DNA from: an uncultured Porticoccus sp.
GTDB taxonomy: Bacteria > Pseudomonadota > Gammaproteobacteria > Pseudomonadales > Porticoccaceae
NCBI RefSeq assembly: GCF_913061305.1
Contig: NZ_CAJXST010000008.1
Span: 85,264 to 149,263 of the forward strand
DNA length: 64,000 nucleotides
Direction of reading: 5' to 3'
Below are positions 9,470 to 18,457 of the stretch, one piece after another; position 1 is the stretch's first letter, and every line of letters starts with the position of its first letter. A model generated the notes under the pieces. It was not told the DNA's origin, made no database searches, and saw only the letters and a list, made by a program, of their open reading frames with translations. Position numbers and translations under genes: made by a program.

Positions 9470-9904
9470 ATGAAAAAACACATCCTCTTCGTTATTGTGG
9501 TCATCAGCACGCTTTTGAGTGGCTGCGAAAAATATACTTTCACCTTTAACGAACAACCTGTCCTAGAACCACCCGAGCTGTTATCCGGCTACAAAATTCC
9601 GGATCCGGCACTTGCTGTCTGCGTGGAACAGGCGATCAAGGACTTTGCCGTGACCCGCGCGAACCAGTTATCGCAACTCAACTGTTCTAACGCAGGAATT
9701 GCCGATCTTTCGGGCCTTGAAATTTTCACGGGTCTTATTATCGTCAACCTGGCACAAAACCAGCTTACCTCTATAAAGCCGCTACTCTATTTACCTAACC
9801 TCGATAGAGTTTCTCTGGAAGCCAATACCTCTCTCGACTGTTCAGATGGGCAACTACTCTCGGAGCAAGTCGAGGGTCAGGTAAAACTCCCAGGGCATTG
9901 CTAA
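9470..9904 (+). CDS. Small lipoprotein with leucine-rich-repeat-like segment
   Basis: 144 residues with a lipoprotein signal ending at LLSGC (C19). After a proline-rich linker the protein contains two to three leucine-rich-repeat-like units (SQLNCSNAGIADLSGLEIF, LIIVNLAQNQLTSIKPLLYL, LDRVSLEAN) and a C-terminal pair of cysteines. This suggests a short solenoid held by disulfides in the periplasm or at the cell surface. I do not recognise a characterised homologue. Base composition is more AT-rich than the neighbours, and an AT-rich non-coding gap follows. Confidence 0.65.
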   Translation: MKKHILFVIVVISTLLSGCEKYTFTFNEQPVLEPPELLSGYKIPDPALAVCVEQAIKDFAVTRANQLSQLNCSNAGIADLSGLEIFTGLIIVNLAQNQLTSIKPLLYLPNLDRVSLEANTSLDCSDGQLLSEQVEGQVKLPGHC

Positions 9905-9961
9905 CCTCTAACGAGCCGCAATCAGATCAGTTGACAACAAACGATAAATAGTTCTCCAAAG

Positions 9962-9984
9962 TTACCCACAAATTCTGTGGATAA
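9962..9984. promoter_or_regulatory. Pair of convergent DnaA-box-like 9-mers
   Basis: TTACCCACA (9962-9970, plus) and TTATCCACA (9976-9984, minus), 5 bp apart, forming a pseudo-palindrome. The second matches the E. coli consensus exactly. Binding is not shown by sequence alone. Confidence 0.4.
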
Positions 9985-10091
9985 CTTTGTGCACTACTTT
10001 CGTAAAACTTGGGCGAGTCCACGCAAAACGGGGCACTCAAACAAAATGGCTACTTTTTGATCATTACATAAAACCCTTACAAATCATTAAG

Positions 10092-10112
10092 TTAGGTATT
10101 TAAAAAACCTAA
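10092..10112. repeat. Near-perfect 21-bp palindrome
   Basis: Arms TTAGGT and ACCTAA flank an AT-only centre that is itself symmetric except for one pair. It may be a protein-binding site or a small hairpin; no gene starts next to it, the nearest being the 3' end of the MBL gene. Confidence 0.35.
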
Positions 10113-10277
10113 ATCAATGACTTACAATAGATTCTCAACATTTACTTAAGGTTATTAGTGTAATTGTGGACAATATAAAACTGATTGATAGTGCTTTTGG
10201 AGGGCTGACCAGCTTTTATACGCTGCAGGGTAAGTGCTTGCCGCCAGTAAAAACACGGTTTTTCGGCAAAATCGCAC

Positions 10278-11051
10278 TCATACCCGGGATAGTACCAGCC
10301 AGTCGACTCCATCATTCTGGCAGGCATAGTGGATGGAAAACAGATCAGATGGCAGGTTACTCATCATTGCCTGCACCGCCGCCAGAGAATTGTTCTGCTC
10401 ACTGATATGACCCAATACCAGCTGTTGTAGCTGGTACGTCTGGATATTTTGCAGCAAATCGAGTGATTGCCGATTATTTAAATGTCCCCAATCACCGGCA
10501 ATACGCCTTTTCAGCGACGGCGGGTAAGTGCCGTTAGCCAGCATAGCGGCATCGTGATTACACTCGAGAAGCAATCCGTGACAGCCAATGAAATGTTGAA
10601 TGACATGTGCCGAGATACTTCCCAAATCGGTTAGCACGCCCAGAGACAGATTGTCACTGCTCCGTACGACGTACTGGACAGGTTCTCTGGCATCATGGGG
10701 CACCGCGACAGGCGTCACAGCAAGATCGCCAATCACAAAATCCGAGTGACTGTCTATCAGCTTGAGATCAATACCGGAGAAAAGCGAAAAGGACAGAGCT
10801 CGGTGGGTACCCGCCGTCATATAGACCGTCAATCCGTACTTTCTGGCCAATGGAAGGACACCGCGGATATGATCCCCATGTTCATGGGTCACCAGAATGG
10901 CGTTGAGGTCACTGGGCTGTGTGCCCAGCCTTTCAAGTCGCCTCTCCGTTTCCTTGATTGAAAACCCGCAATCAATCAACAACCGGGTTGAGCCGACATC
11001 CACAATCGTAGCGTTACCCCTGCTGCCGCTCCCCAGTGAAGCAAACCGCAT
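10278..11051 (-). CDS. MBL-fold metallo-hydrolase, WalJ/YycJ-like
   Basis: 257 residues of the metallo-beta-lactamase fold. The metal-binding signature is THEHGDH (residues ~56-62), followed later by further His/Asp ligands (VPHDAREPVQY, LECNHDAAML, LGHISEQN). The pattern matches the YycJ/WalJ subgroup, which is related to nucleases; the substrate in gammaproteobacteria is not settled. It lies 2 bp downstream of bamC, and dapA-bamC-MBL is a conserved order in pseudomonads, where purC usually comes next. Here purC is instead 5.5 kb away on the other strand. Confidence 0.85.
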   Translation of the reverse strand: MRFASLGSGSRGNATIVDVGSTRLLIDCGFSIKETERRLERLGTQPSDLNAILVTHEHGDHIRGVLPLARKYGLTVYMTAGTHRALSFSLFSGIDLKLIDSHSDFVIGDLAVTPVAVPHDAREPVQYVVRSSDNLSLGVLTDLGSISAHVIQHFIGCHGLLLECNHDAAMLANGTYPPSLKRRIAGDWGHLNNRQSLDLLQNIQTYQLQQLVLGHISEQNNSLAAVQAMMSNLPSDLFSIHYACQNDGVDWLVLSRV

Positions 11052-11053
11052 AA

Positions 11054-12097
11054 TCAGCTCAAATTGCCGCGAATTACCTTGAGCAATTTAATAGCGAGCG
11101 AGCGCTCCAGCTTATCCCTGCTCTTATCAGCTATCCTTACCTCCACTGTCTGCTCATTGCGAACCAACTCGACCCAATACTCGACAGGGGGCACTTTTTC
11201 GACTTTATTGCCAAGATTGAGCACCCACTCCTTGAGTGTCTGCCCCTTCTCTTCAGCAATAATTTCCTGAAACTCAACCTGTAATCTACCCGCTGAACGA
11301 TTCTGATCGATGATAGTGTAACCGCCCCGGGAGAGCGAGTTGAGCAGGGACGCCCAGGCCCTGTCATAGTTGAGATTCATCTTGATGTAGGGATCAGTAT
11401 CTGCGGAAGAGACCACCTCAACCTGTTCCTGACCACCGATAGTCTGGGCAAGTAGTGAAACGCTGCCACTATTGATCTCGCTGGCGAGAGAGTTGGAAAC
11501 GATTTCGACGAATTCCAATTCCCGGGAGTCATCCATCGACGTCTCGGGCCAAGAACCCGCATCGCCTTCCTTGCCAATAGGTGCAGACATCTGCAGCAGG
11601 CTGGCTTCTGTACTGTTGACACCGATGCCAGGAACTATTTTAAAGCGAAAACGGTGGCTCTTGTCCTCATCGTCCTTGAATTGCAGCCAACCCGTTTCAA
11701 TAATACCGCTACTGGCATCTACCCGGGTCGTGGGGACACTACTGCGCGAGAGAATATTTCTGATTCTTGGCCAAACTTCTTCAGCGGGCTTGTTAATCGC
11801 TATCCATCGGCTACCTGAGAATGTCTCAATTTTTACCGTTTCTTCAAAAACATTTTCCGAGAGCGGCTGCGGCCTGGGAACAACAAAATATTCTGAACCA
11901 GCCCCAGCATCAGGGACTGCAGGGACATCATAAAGCTGACCGATTGCACCTGAGCTTTTGCCCTCGGGTACAACCATCGGCGGGACTTCCTCTGAGAGCA
12001 GATAATCATTACTTTTGTCGCGAACAAGATTATTTCCACAACCAGCCATTGCCAGTAACGCCATAATCACTGATAGCTTTTTCAGTGTTGCCTTCAT
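11054..12097 (-). CDS. bamC: Outer membrane assembly lipoprotein BamC
   Basis: 347 residues with a lipoprotein signal ending at AMAGC (C20). It is followed by the long unstructured N-terminal stretch that contacts BamD and two helix-grip domains. BamC is an accessory part of the BAM complex that inserts beta barrels into the outer membrane. Its start overlaps the dapA stop in an ATGA, so it is translationally coupled with dapA, the standard arrangement for nlpB/bamC. Confidence 0.92.
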   Translation of the reverse strand: MKATLKKLSVIMALLAMAGCGNNLVRDKSNDYLLSEEVPPMVVPEGKSSGAIGQLYDVPAVPDAGAGSEYFVVPRPQPLSENVFEETVKIETFSGSRWIAINKPAEEVWPRIRNILSRSSVPTTRVDASSGIIETGWLQFKDDEDKSHRFRFKIVPGIGVNSTEASLLQMSAPIGKEGDAGSWPETSMDDSRELEFVEIVSNSLASEINSGSVSLLAQTIGGQEQVEVVSSADTDPYIKMNLNYDRAWASLLNSLSRGGYTIIDQNRSAGRLQVEFQEIIAEEKGQTLKEWVLNLGNKVEKVPPVEYWVELVRNEQTVEVRIADKSRDKLERSLAIKLLKVIRGNLS

Positions 12098-13008
12098 CCA
12101 GTGAACTCCGAATTGACTGTTTGTACACCGCTCAGCAGATCAGCCTGCTCAAGAGCTCTGGTAACTTTTAAATGATAGGCCGCAGACAACTCGGTAAGCG
12201 GGAGACGTATGGCATGTTCCATCAAACCCATTTCCGCTACAGCCCACTTGACCGGGATGGGATTGGATTCGACAAACATCGCTTCATGGATAGGAATAAG
12301 CCGGTTGTTTATTTCACGCGCCGCATCCACCTCGCCGGCGAGCGCCAAACGACACATCTCAGCCATTAATCTGGGGGCAACATTGGCCGTGACAGAGATA
12401 TCACCATGGCCACCCCTCAGGATCAATTCCAGCGCAGTGAAGTCATCGCCCGAATAAATGGCAAAATCCTCAGGGCAGGTACTGACCAACTGGTTAACAC
12501 GGTCTAGGTCACCGGTGGCCTCTTTAATACCGACAATATTGGGGATTTCGGCAAGCCTCGCAACAGTGGCGGGGAGCATATCACAGGCCGTACGACCGGG
12601 CACATTGTAGAGAATCTGCGGAATATCCACGGCTTCTGCAATTGCTTTGTGGTGAAGATAGAGGCCTTCCTGGGTGGGCTTGTTGTAATAGGGCGTTACC
12701 AGCAGGCAGGCATCTGCACCGATCTGTTGCGCTCGATGGGTCCACTCTATGGCTTCTCTGGTCGAGTTTGCACCAGTGCCAGCAATCACGGGGACCCGAC
12801 CATCGGCATCTTCGACAATCGCAGCGATGGTCGCCATATGTTCCTGCACATCGAGTGTCGGCGACTCACCGGTGGTGCCCACAGCGACAATCGCATTGGT
12901 GCCCTGGGCAATATGCCACTCCACCAAACGCTTCAGACAATCCCAGTCAACTTCCTGATTATCGCGAAACATGGGCGTAACCAGAGCAACAATACTGCCG
13001 GTGATCAT
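12094..13008 (-). CDS. dapA: 4-hydroxy-tetrahydrodipicolinate synthase
   Basis: 304 residues from the ATG at 13008, which begins MITGSIVALVTPM as in known DapA proteins; the frame extends 69 bp further upstream but that part is unlike the family. The Schiff-base lysine is in VGIKEATGD and the catalytic tyrosine in ILYNVPGRT. It condenses pyruvate with aspartate semialdehyde, the entry step of lysine/diaminopimelate synthesis. It competes with EctB for aspartate semialdehyde, whose pathway is encoded 6 kb away. It heads the dapA-bamC-MBL operon. Confidence 0.95.
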   Translation of the reverse strand: MITGSIVALVTPMFRDNQEVDWDCLKRLVEWHIAQGTNAIVAVGTTGESPTLDVQEHMATIAAIVEDADGRVPVIAGTGANSTREAIEWTHRAQQIGADACLLVTPYYNKPTQEGLYLHHKAIAEAVDIPQILYNVPGRTACDMLPATVARLAEIPNIVGIKEATGDLDRVNQLVSTCPEDFAIYSGDDFTALELILRGGHGDISVTANVAPRLMAEMCRLALAGEVDAAREINNRLIPIHEAMFVESNPIPVKWAVAEMGLMEHAIRLPLTELSAAYHLKVTRALEQADLLSGVQTVNSEFTG

Positions 13009-13126
13009 CGGAGGAGCCTCAAAATAGCCAAGAAAAATAGAACGCGTAATGGTACTGACCAGCAACCTGGGGCACAAGCATTATGAAAAAATTAGGCATT
13101 GGCTCCAGGGTTAGTGACAAAGGGCC

Positions 13127-13136
13127 GGGGGGGGGG
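13127..13136. repeat. Homopolymer of ten G
   Basis: Ten consecutive G on the plus strand in the 263-bp gap between the acyltransferase gene and dapA, about 119 bp upstream of the dapA start (C tract on the dapA strand). Tracts of this length are prone to slipped-strand length change. Nothing else is evident in the 13009-13271 gap. Confidence 0.8.
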
Positions 13137-13271
13137 ATTGGGTCCGCCGGCCAGAGAAGCGACCTGTATGTCAGACCATTGAGCACGACAGAGTTCCTCA
13201 TCCTGGCGCTATGCTTGATGGTTTTCCGGCCACTTCATCCGTCATTTCCAGTTTGGCCTGGGCAGGCTCTA

Positions 13272-14204
13272 CTATTTGCTGCTCTTGGGATAGGGTCTTG
13301 ATTCGCCGGGCGGGCGGGTTTTAAAGCGCCGGTGAATCCACATATACTGATCCGGTTGCTCGAGTATCATTTTCTCAACCTGTCGGTTAACCGTTTCAGC
13401 ATCTGCCAGATCATCACCTGTCGGAAAGTCTTGTAAAGGCGGATGCACTACAATCCGATACCCCTGACCATCAGGCAACCTCACCTGGGAAAAGGGCAGG
13501 ACAAGGGCGTTGCCGGTTTTGGCAAAACGCGCGGTGGCCGTGACCGTGGCTGCCGGAACCCCAAAGAATCGGGCAAACACACTCTGTTTTCGCCCATAAT
13601 CCTGATCGGGGGCATACCAGATAATTCTACCCTGGCGAAGTGCCTTGAACATACCGCGAATGTCTTCCCGAGGATAAACCACACCCAGCGGGTCTCTTAC
13701 CCGGCGTCCTTTACTCTGCACATAGTCATACACAGGATTTTTATGGGGACGGTACATGCCATCAATCGAGTGTCTCGCAGACAGGGCAGATGCACCGACT
13801 TCAAGCGTAGTGAAGTGGATGGCCATCAGCAGCGCTCCCCTACCCTGCAAGCCCTCGATATTTTCCAGACCCTCAATGGTAATCAGCTTATTAAGCCGTT
13901 GTGTGGGCCACCACCAGGCCATGCCAATTTCAAAAAAGGCAATGCCATAGCTGATAAAATTATCCCGCAGCAACTTCTGGCGCTGTGATTCTTCCATCTC
14001 AGGGAAGCACCATCGCAGGTTGATATCTGCCACCTCTCGACGATAGCGGCTCCGCCAGAACATTATTCGGCCGATACAACCACCGAGCCAAAGCAACACC
14101 GGATACGGAAGGATCACCAACAAACGCCAGCAGCCCAAGCTTAACCAGGTCAGCCAATAACGGGGGTGGAGAAAGCGCCACTTGAAATCATGGTTATTAA
14201 TCAT
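13272..14204 (-). CDS. Lipid A lauroyl/acyl transferase, LpxL/HtrB family
   Basis: 310 residues. It has an N-terminal hydrophobic anchor (LLVILPYPVLLWLGG) and the catalytic HX4E motif in AIHFTTLE. Further conserved blocks are GMYRPHKNP, LPDGQGYRI and the C-terminal QYMWIHRRFKTRP, all typical of LpxL/LpxM secondary acyltransferases. It acts at the inner membrane, adding an acyl chain from acyl-ACP to Kdo2-lipid IV-A. Whether it is LpxL, LpxM or LpxP is not decidable here. It is transcribed toward dapA across a 263-bp gap, so it is probably separate from that operon. Confidence 0.9.
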   Translation of the reverse strand: MINNHDFKWRFLHPRYWLTWLSLGCWRLLVILPYPVLLWLGGCIGRIMFWRSRYRREVADINLRWCFPEMEESQRQKLLRDNFISYGIAFFEIGMAWWWPTQRLNKLITIEGLENIEGLQGRGALLMAIHFTTLEVGASALSARHSIDGMYRPHKNPVYDYVQSKGRRVRDPLGVVYPREDIRGMFKALRQGRIIWYAPDQDYGRKQSVFARFFGVPAATVTATARFAKTGNALVLPFSQVRLPDGQGYRIVVHPPLQDFPTGDDLADAETVNRQVEKMILEQPDQYMWIHRRFKTRPPGESRPYPKSSK

Positions 14205-14288
14205 GTCAATTACTGGTTAAAAGGGATTGCTATTATAAGGACGTTGATGCGTAAAACCATGCATGGGGCGCGGGTTGAAGCTGAAATA

Positions 14289-14522
14289 CTAGACCCTGAA
14301 ACGGGCATCGAGCTGATCAACCAGCTCGGCCCAATCGGCATCTTCACTGATGGCCTCTTCCAGAAACGCTCTCTGGGCCTCATTCCAGAACAACGCTTCA
14401 GCTAATCTCGTTTCGGGGGGCAGAGGCTGGTGTAGGGCAATAAAAAGCTCAATGGCGGCTGCGGTAGAGGGCAGCCCCAACTGATCAAAGAGCGTAGATA
14501 AGGAGTGAACGCTGGTATCCAT
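14289..14522 (-). CDS. DUF2789 family protein
   Basis: 77 residues, small and acidic, predicted soluble and mostly helical. The pattern MDTSVHSLSTLFDQLGLPS, then PLPPETRLAEALFW and a C-terminal EDADWAELVDQLDARFR, is that of the DUF2789 family found in gammaproteobacteria. No function is known. It lies between fabV and the acyltransferase gene on the same strand, with gaps of about 85-115 bp. Confidence 0.75.
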   Translation of the reverse strand: MDTSVHSLSTLFDQLGLPSTAAAIELFIALHQPLPPETRLAEALFWNEAQRAFLEEAISEDADWAELVDQLDARFRV

Positions 14523-14636
14523 ACATCTCTTATAGGCGCTGCCACAGCTATTGGCAATGTTACTTGAAGCAATTCACTTCCACCTGAAACTGCAGCAGCA
14601 GACCGTATTGAGAGGCCATTGCTAACGAACAAACAC

Positions 14637-15824
14637 TCAGATCAATCCGCTGATGGGAACCACCGGGTCGACATCAACCTCGTAATCCACACTGTCAATA
14701 TCAAAGCCAAAGAGCTTGAGAAACTCATGCTTATAACCTTTTATGTCAGTCAGCTCAGCCATATTTTCATTGGTGACTTTCAGCCAGTCATCGCCAACCC
14801 GCTGCTGAATTTCCGGACGGAGCTCCAGTTCATCCACCCGAATTCGTCCTTCGCTGTCCATGCGAGGGGAGTCGCTGTAAAGGCATTCTGTGTAGAGACG
14901 ATATAGCTGTTCAATACAGCCTTCGTGACTGCCATCATCCTTCATGACCTTGAACAGCAGCGCCAGATAAAGCGGCATGATCGGTATCGCGGAACTGGCC
15001 TGCGTCACCACTGCCTTGAGCACCGCCACCCGAGCATCACCACCGACAGTCGCCAGTTTTTCACGGATCCCCGCAACCTTCTTGTCCAGGTCTTTTTTAG
15101 CCTGACCAATCGTACCGTGCCAATACAAATCCCAGGTGACTTTTTCACCCACATAGGTAAATGCTGCCGTTTTCGCACCAGAGGCCAACACATCAGCCTC
15201 TATCAGTGCATCTATCCACATTTGCCAATCCTCACCACCCATAACTGCTACGGTGTTGGCAATCTCCTGCTCTGTGGCTGCTTCCAACGAAAAATCCTGA
15301 ACTTCTTCCTTATCCGTGTTGATACCCCGCAGGGTTACATTCTTCCCGATGGGCTTAAGGGTTGAATTGAATACTTCACCCGTCTTCGGGTGCTGGCGCC
15401 GGGGAGATGCCAGACTGTAGATCACCAGATCCACCTGTCCCAGATCGGCTTTGATCGTATCAATTGTCTTTTGCTTTATCTCATCGGAAAACGCATCCCC
15501 ATTAATGCTTTTCGCGTAAATACCCTCCCTATCGGCAAACTTGTGAAATGCTGCCGAGTTATACCAACCGGCTGAGGCGGGCTTTTTCTCTGCGCCCTCC
15601 TTCTCAAAAAAGATGCCCAGTGTTGAGGCTCCGCAGCCAAACGCTGCCGTGATCCGGGCAGCCAGGCCGTATCCTGTGGAAGCACCTATCACCAGTACAC
15701 GCTTGGGACCATCTATCTGCCCCTGACGCCTGATGTAATCAATCTGTTCTTTAACATTTGCCTCACAGCCGACTGGGTGGCTGGTAATACACATAAAACC
15801 GCGAACTCTCGGCTTAATAATCAT
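14637..15824 (-). CDS. fabV: Enoyl-[ACP] reductase / trans-2-enoyl-CoA reductase FabV
   Basis: 395 residues, the expected length for FabV, which is far longer than FabI. The N-terminus [20 protein letters not shown] and the nucleotide-binding region [16 protein letters not shown] are characteristic. The SDR-like active site uses a Tyr-X8-Lys motif, and [10 protein letters not shown] is present. FabV catalyses the last reduction of fatty acid elongation with NADH and is naturally resistant to triclosan. It is divergent from the doxX gene with a 174-bp shared upstream region. Confidence 0.95.
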   Translation of the reverse strand: MIIKPRVRGFMCITSHPVGCEANVKEQIDYIRRQGQIDGPKRVLVIGASTGYGLAARITAAFGCGASTLGIFFEKEGAEKKPASAGWYNSAAFHKFADREGIYAKSINGDAFSDEIKQKTIDTIKADLGQVDLVIYSLASPRRQHPKTGEVFNSTLKPIGKNVTLRGINTDKEEVQDFSLEAATEQEIANTVAVMGGEDWQMWIDALIEADVLASGAKTAAFTYVGEKVTWDLYWHGTIGQAKKDLDKKVAGIREKLATVGGDARVAVLKAVVTQASSAIPIMPLYLALLFKVMKDDGSHEGCIEQLYRLYTECLYSDSPRMDSEGRIRVDELELRPEIQQRVGDDWLKVTNENMAELTDIKGYKHEFLKLFGFDIDSVDYEVDVDPVVPISGLI

Positions 15825-15998
15825 TGCCTATCTCCACAGGAACCCCAAGGGGAGTCAATTAAAATAACGCCGCAATGATACTCTGAAGGCAGCGACGCTC
15901 CAAGAAACCTCCCGGAATGCGTATTAAAGGAATTGCCCCACTGGTACTATCCCGTTAAATTATAATTTCAAACCCGTTTATACCGGAGATAACTGGTT

Positions 15999-16394
15999 AT
16001 GACCTACTATGAAGAGCTCGCAAAACTGGTTTTGCGCATCGCTGTTGGACTGCTCGTTTTGTTGCACGGCATTGCCAAAATCCTTAATCCGGATTCCCTG
16101 GGCTTTATCGGAGGCAAACTGGCGGAATTTGGACTTCCGTCAGAGATTGCCTATGCCGTCTACCTCGGTGAGGTATTGGGTCCGCTGATGATTGTTTTCG
16201 GTTATTTCGCCAGAGCCGGCGCTCTGTTGGTCATCGGCAATATGCTGGTGGCTATATTGTTAGTCCACGCGGGGGAGCTCTTCCAGCTGACCAATAATGG
16301 TGGCTGGGCGCTGGAGTTACAGGGCCTCTATCTATTAGCGGCACTGGCTATCGCACTCCAGGGCAGCGGCAAATATGCCATTCGCCCGGACTGA
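15999..16394 (+). CDS. DoxX family membrane protein
   Basis: 131 residues with four predicted transmembrane helices. It has the typical DoxX pattern: an early LRIAVGLLVLLHGIAKI segment, LAEFGLPSEIAYAVYLGEVLGPLMIVFG, then two more hydrophobic segments. The family is of uncertain function; some members are tied to thiol redox or to quinone-linked oxidases. It stands alone between fabV and purC. Confidence 0.85.
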   Translation: MTYYEELAKLVLRIAVGLLVLLHGIAKILNPDSLGFIGGKLAEFGLPSEIAYAVYLGEVLGPLMIVFGYFARAGALLVIGNMLVAILLVHAGELFQLTNNGGWALELQGLYLLAALAIALQGSGKYAIRPD

Positions 16395-16532
16395 CCAAGC
16401 AACGTATGGCTACCTGTAACTGACGGCTGTCGATCTGTTAGAATTAAACGTTTCCGGATCATCAGCAGAGGTCAGTAAAATACCCAGAACTATTCCAATA
16501 ACACCACCTGCCCGCTGACAGGACTCTTAACC

Positions 16533-17636
16533 ATGAAACTCGCCGACAAAGTTCTCGCCGTCAACAATGATCTCCCGATCCGCACTGATGCACCTGTGCA
16601 CAGTGGCAAGGTGCGTTCAGTCTACTGGCTGACAGAGAAAGACAGCCTCAGACTGATAGAGCAACAGGGTTATAATGTGGCACCCGATGCGCCACTTGCC
16701 ATCATGGTAATCAGTGATCGCATCTCTGCATTTGACTGCATCTGGCACGGCGAAGGCGGCATGCATGGCGTCCCCGGTAAGGGGGCTGCACTGAATGCCA
16801 TTTCAAACCACTGGTTCAGACTGTTTCGCGAGAAAGGCCTGGCAGACAGCCACATTCTGGATATCCCCCACCCCTTGGTCTGGATTGTTCAAAAAGCCCG
16901 CCCGGTCATGATCGAGGCTATCTGTCGCCAATACATTACCGGCTCCATGTGGCGTGCATACGCCAAGGGCGAGAGGGAGTTCTGCGGCATCCAGTTGCCG
17001 GATAATCTGAAAAAAGACCAGAAACTGCCCGAATTACTGATTACGCCATCGACCAAAGGCATATTGACAGGTCTGCCGGGAATTCCTGAAGCAGATGATG
17101 TGAATATCACTCGCCATGATATTGAAAGAAACCATGCAGCCTTCAACTTTCGCAGTATTGACGATATCGATCTCTACGAAAACCTGTTGCGGGAGGGCTT
17201 CGAAGTTATCAGCCGTGAATTGGCTGCACTGGATCAGATTTTTGTGGATACCAAATTTGAATTCGGCTACGTCAAAGATAAAACCGGTACTGAAAAGCTG
17301 ATATACATGGACGAGGTTGGCACCCCTGACTCATCCCGTATCTGGGACGGCCGGAGCTATCGGAATGGCGAAGTGGTCGAGAACTCAAAAGAAAGTTTTC
17401 GGCAGTTGCTGCTCAACCACTTCCCGGATCCCGATATTCTCCTCAACAAAGACCGGATGGCCGAACGCCAGGCACTGGCCAGAAACAACGAGCTGCCCGC
17501 CGTTGTTTTGCTGGAAGTTTCCAAAACGTATGTTTCGATTGCCGAAAAGATCATCGGCGGAAAACTGCACCTACCCGATAGGCCGAAAGCGGAGATTATG
17601 GATGTTCTCAACAGCCGATATAATCTCGTTGTCTAA
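16533..17636 (+). CDS. purC: Phosphoribosylaminoimidazole-succinocarboxamide synthase (long form)
   Basis: 367 residues, the long SAICAR synthetase form known from Vibrio and Shewanella rather than the ~237-residue E. coli/Pseudomonas type. Motifs include [10 protein letters not shown] (nucleotide-binding), [17 protein letters not shown] and [15 protein letters not shown]. It joins CAIR and aspartate with ATP in purine synthesis. In pseudomonads purC follows dapA-bamC-MBL; here it is uncoupled from them and of a different size class. The gene is followed 31 bp later by the convergent end of ectR. Confidence 0.94.
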   Translation: MKLADKVLAVNNDLPIRTDAPVHSGKVRSVYWLTEKDSLRLIEQQGYNVAPDAPLAIMVISDRISAFDCIWHGEGGMHGVPGKGAALNAISNHWFRLFREKGLADSHILDIPHPLVWIVQKARPVMIEAICRQYITGSMWRAYAKGEREFCGIQLPDNLKKDQKLPELLITPSTKGILTGLPGIPEADDVNITRHDIERNHAAFNFRSIDDIDLYENLLREGFEVISRELAALDQIFVDTKFEFGYVKDKTGTEKLIYMDEVGTPDSSRIWDGRSYRNGEVVENSKESFRQLLLNHFPDPDILLNKDRMAERQALARNNELPAVVLLEVSKTYVSIAEKIIGGKLHLPDRPKAEIMDVLNSRYNLVV

Positions 17637-17667
17637 TTTATAGTTCCAACTATCTTTCCAGGCAGTT

Positions 17668-18252
17668 TCAATCTGCTGAAGGAGTTTCAATCCCCTCAGC
17701 AGTGGCGCCTGCCACCAAGTCGTTCGGCTCGGCCAGGGAGGGTTGACTATCCAGCCTCCCCAAGTCCAGCACTGGGGAGGCATCGATATGTTCAGCATCC
17801 ATCATCTGGGCGACTCGCTGCAATGCAGAAACAATCATCGCCTGCTCCCAGTCGCTCAGATTGGCATACTGGCGCGAAAAATGTTGCTGCAAGGGTGTGG
17901 GTGCATTCTTCAACACATCAACTGCCTTCTCTGTCAAAAAAGCATGCACTTTGCGTTTGTCTGTCGATGACCGGACGCGATAAACCAATTGTCGTTTCTC
18001 GAGTCGATCAATAATGGTGGTTACCGTCGCCTGACTCAGACTGATCTCAGCGGCCAGCTCACCAATTGTCACCTGCCCCCGGTCACGAATCGCCTGCAAT
18101 AACAAAATTTGCGGCACAGTCAGACCGGACGTTTTAGCCAATCGTTTGGAGTAAAGGTCTGTCGCCCTGATAACCCGCCGCAGTGCAACCAAGACCTGTT
18201 CGATAGAACCACCTCTGCTAGTCAATTTATACCGCCCTATTATGCAATACAT
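17668..18252 (-). CDS. ectR: MarR-family regulator, EctR-like
   Basis: 194 residues from the ATG at 18252, which has a close GGAG upstream; an alternative ATG at 18294 would add 14 residues but overlaps the predicted ectA promoter. The winged helix is clear (TIGELAAEISLSQATVTTIIDRLEKRQLVYRVRSSTDKRK). A ~40-residue C-terminal tail extends beyond the MarR domain. EctR repressors of methylotrophs and other halophiles lie divergent to ectABC-ask and bind near its promoter. The same arrangement here supports control of ectoine synthesis, probably with autoregulation. Confidence 0.85.
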   Translation of the reverse strand: MYCIIGRYKLTSRGGSIEQVLVALRRVIRATDLYSKRLAKTSGLTVPQILLLQAIRDRGQVTIGELAAEISLSQATVTTIIDRLEKRQLVYRVRSSTDKRKVHAFLTEKAVDVLKNAPTPLQQHFSRQYANLSDWEQAMIVSALQRVAQMMDAEHIDASPVLDLGRLDSQPSLAEPNDLVAGATAEGIETPSAD

Positions 18253-18287
18253 CCACTCCGTCGCCCGCCCCCGCAGCGGGGCCAAAC

Positions 18288-18315
18288 TGGACATGTTAAT
18301 GCTTTCGAGTATAAT
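18288..18315 (+). promoter_or_regulatory. Predicted sigma-70 promoter of the ect operon
   Basis: TGGACA (18288-18293), 16-base spacer, TATAAT (18310-18315). It points toward ectA, about 140 bp before the coding start, leaving a long AT-rich 5' untranslated region. Predicted from consensus only. Confidence 0.5.
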
Positions 18316-18317
18316 GT

Positions 18318-18329
18318 TTAGAGCTCTAA
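18318..18329. promoter_or_regulatory. Palindrome just after the ect -10 box (possible EctR operator)
   Basis: Perfect 12-bp palindrome TTAGAGCTCTAA, 2 bp after the predicted -10 box, at the start site of ect transcription. The position suits a repressor operator for the adjacent MarR-type regulator. Confidence 0.45.
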
Positions 18330-18457
18330 TTATATAGTTTAATTATTTTTAGACATAAGGAAGTCATTGTTAGCTTCCAAATAAAATGAACAATTTTCAC
18401 AAGAAAATATTATTTGAGCTATAACTTTTATTAATAACGGGAATTTTGCCACCTCTT

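Larger units (their letters stand above)
9905..10277. other. AT-rich intergenic region with DnaA-box-like sites
   Basis: 373 bp without a plausible gene and much richer in A+T than its flanks. It contains an exact DnaA consensus on the minus strand at 9976-9984 (TTATCCACA). A one-mismatch copy lies on the plus strand at 9962-9970 (TTACCCACA), and a further one-mismatch copy on the minus strand at 10165-10173. A near-perfect 21-bp palindrome lies at 10092-10112. It separates a lipoprotein gene from the convergent end of the MBL-fold gene. Confidence 0.5.

Noticed and set aside
9905..10277. Chromosome origin (oriC)
   Set aside because: Only one perfect DnaA box, and no dnaA, dnaN, gidA or parAB genes nearby.
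13083..13301. A 72-codon plus-strand frame across the G10 tract
   Set aside because: Glycine run comes from the homopolymer, it overlaps the end of the acyltransferase gene, and there is no ribosome site.
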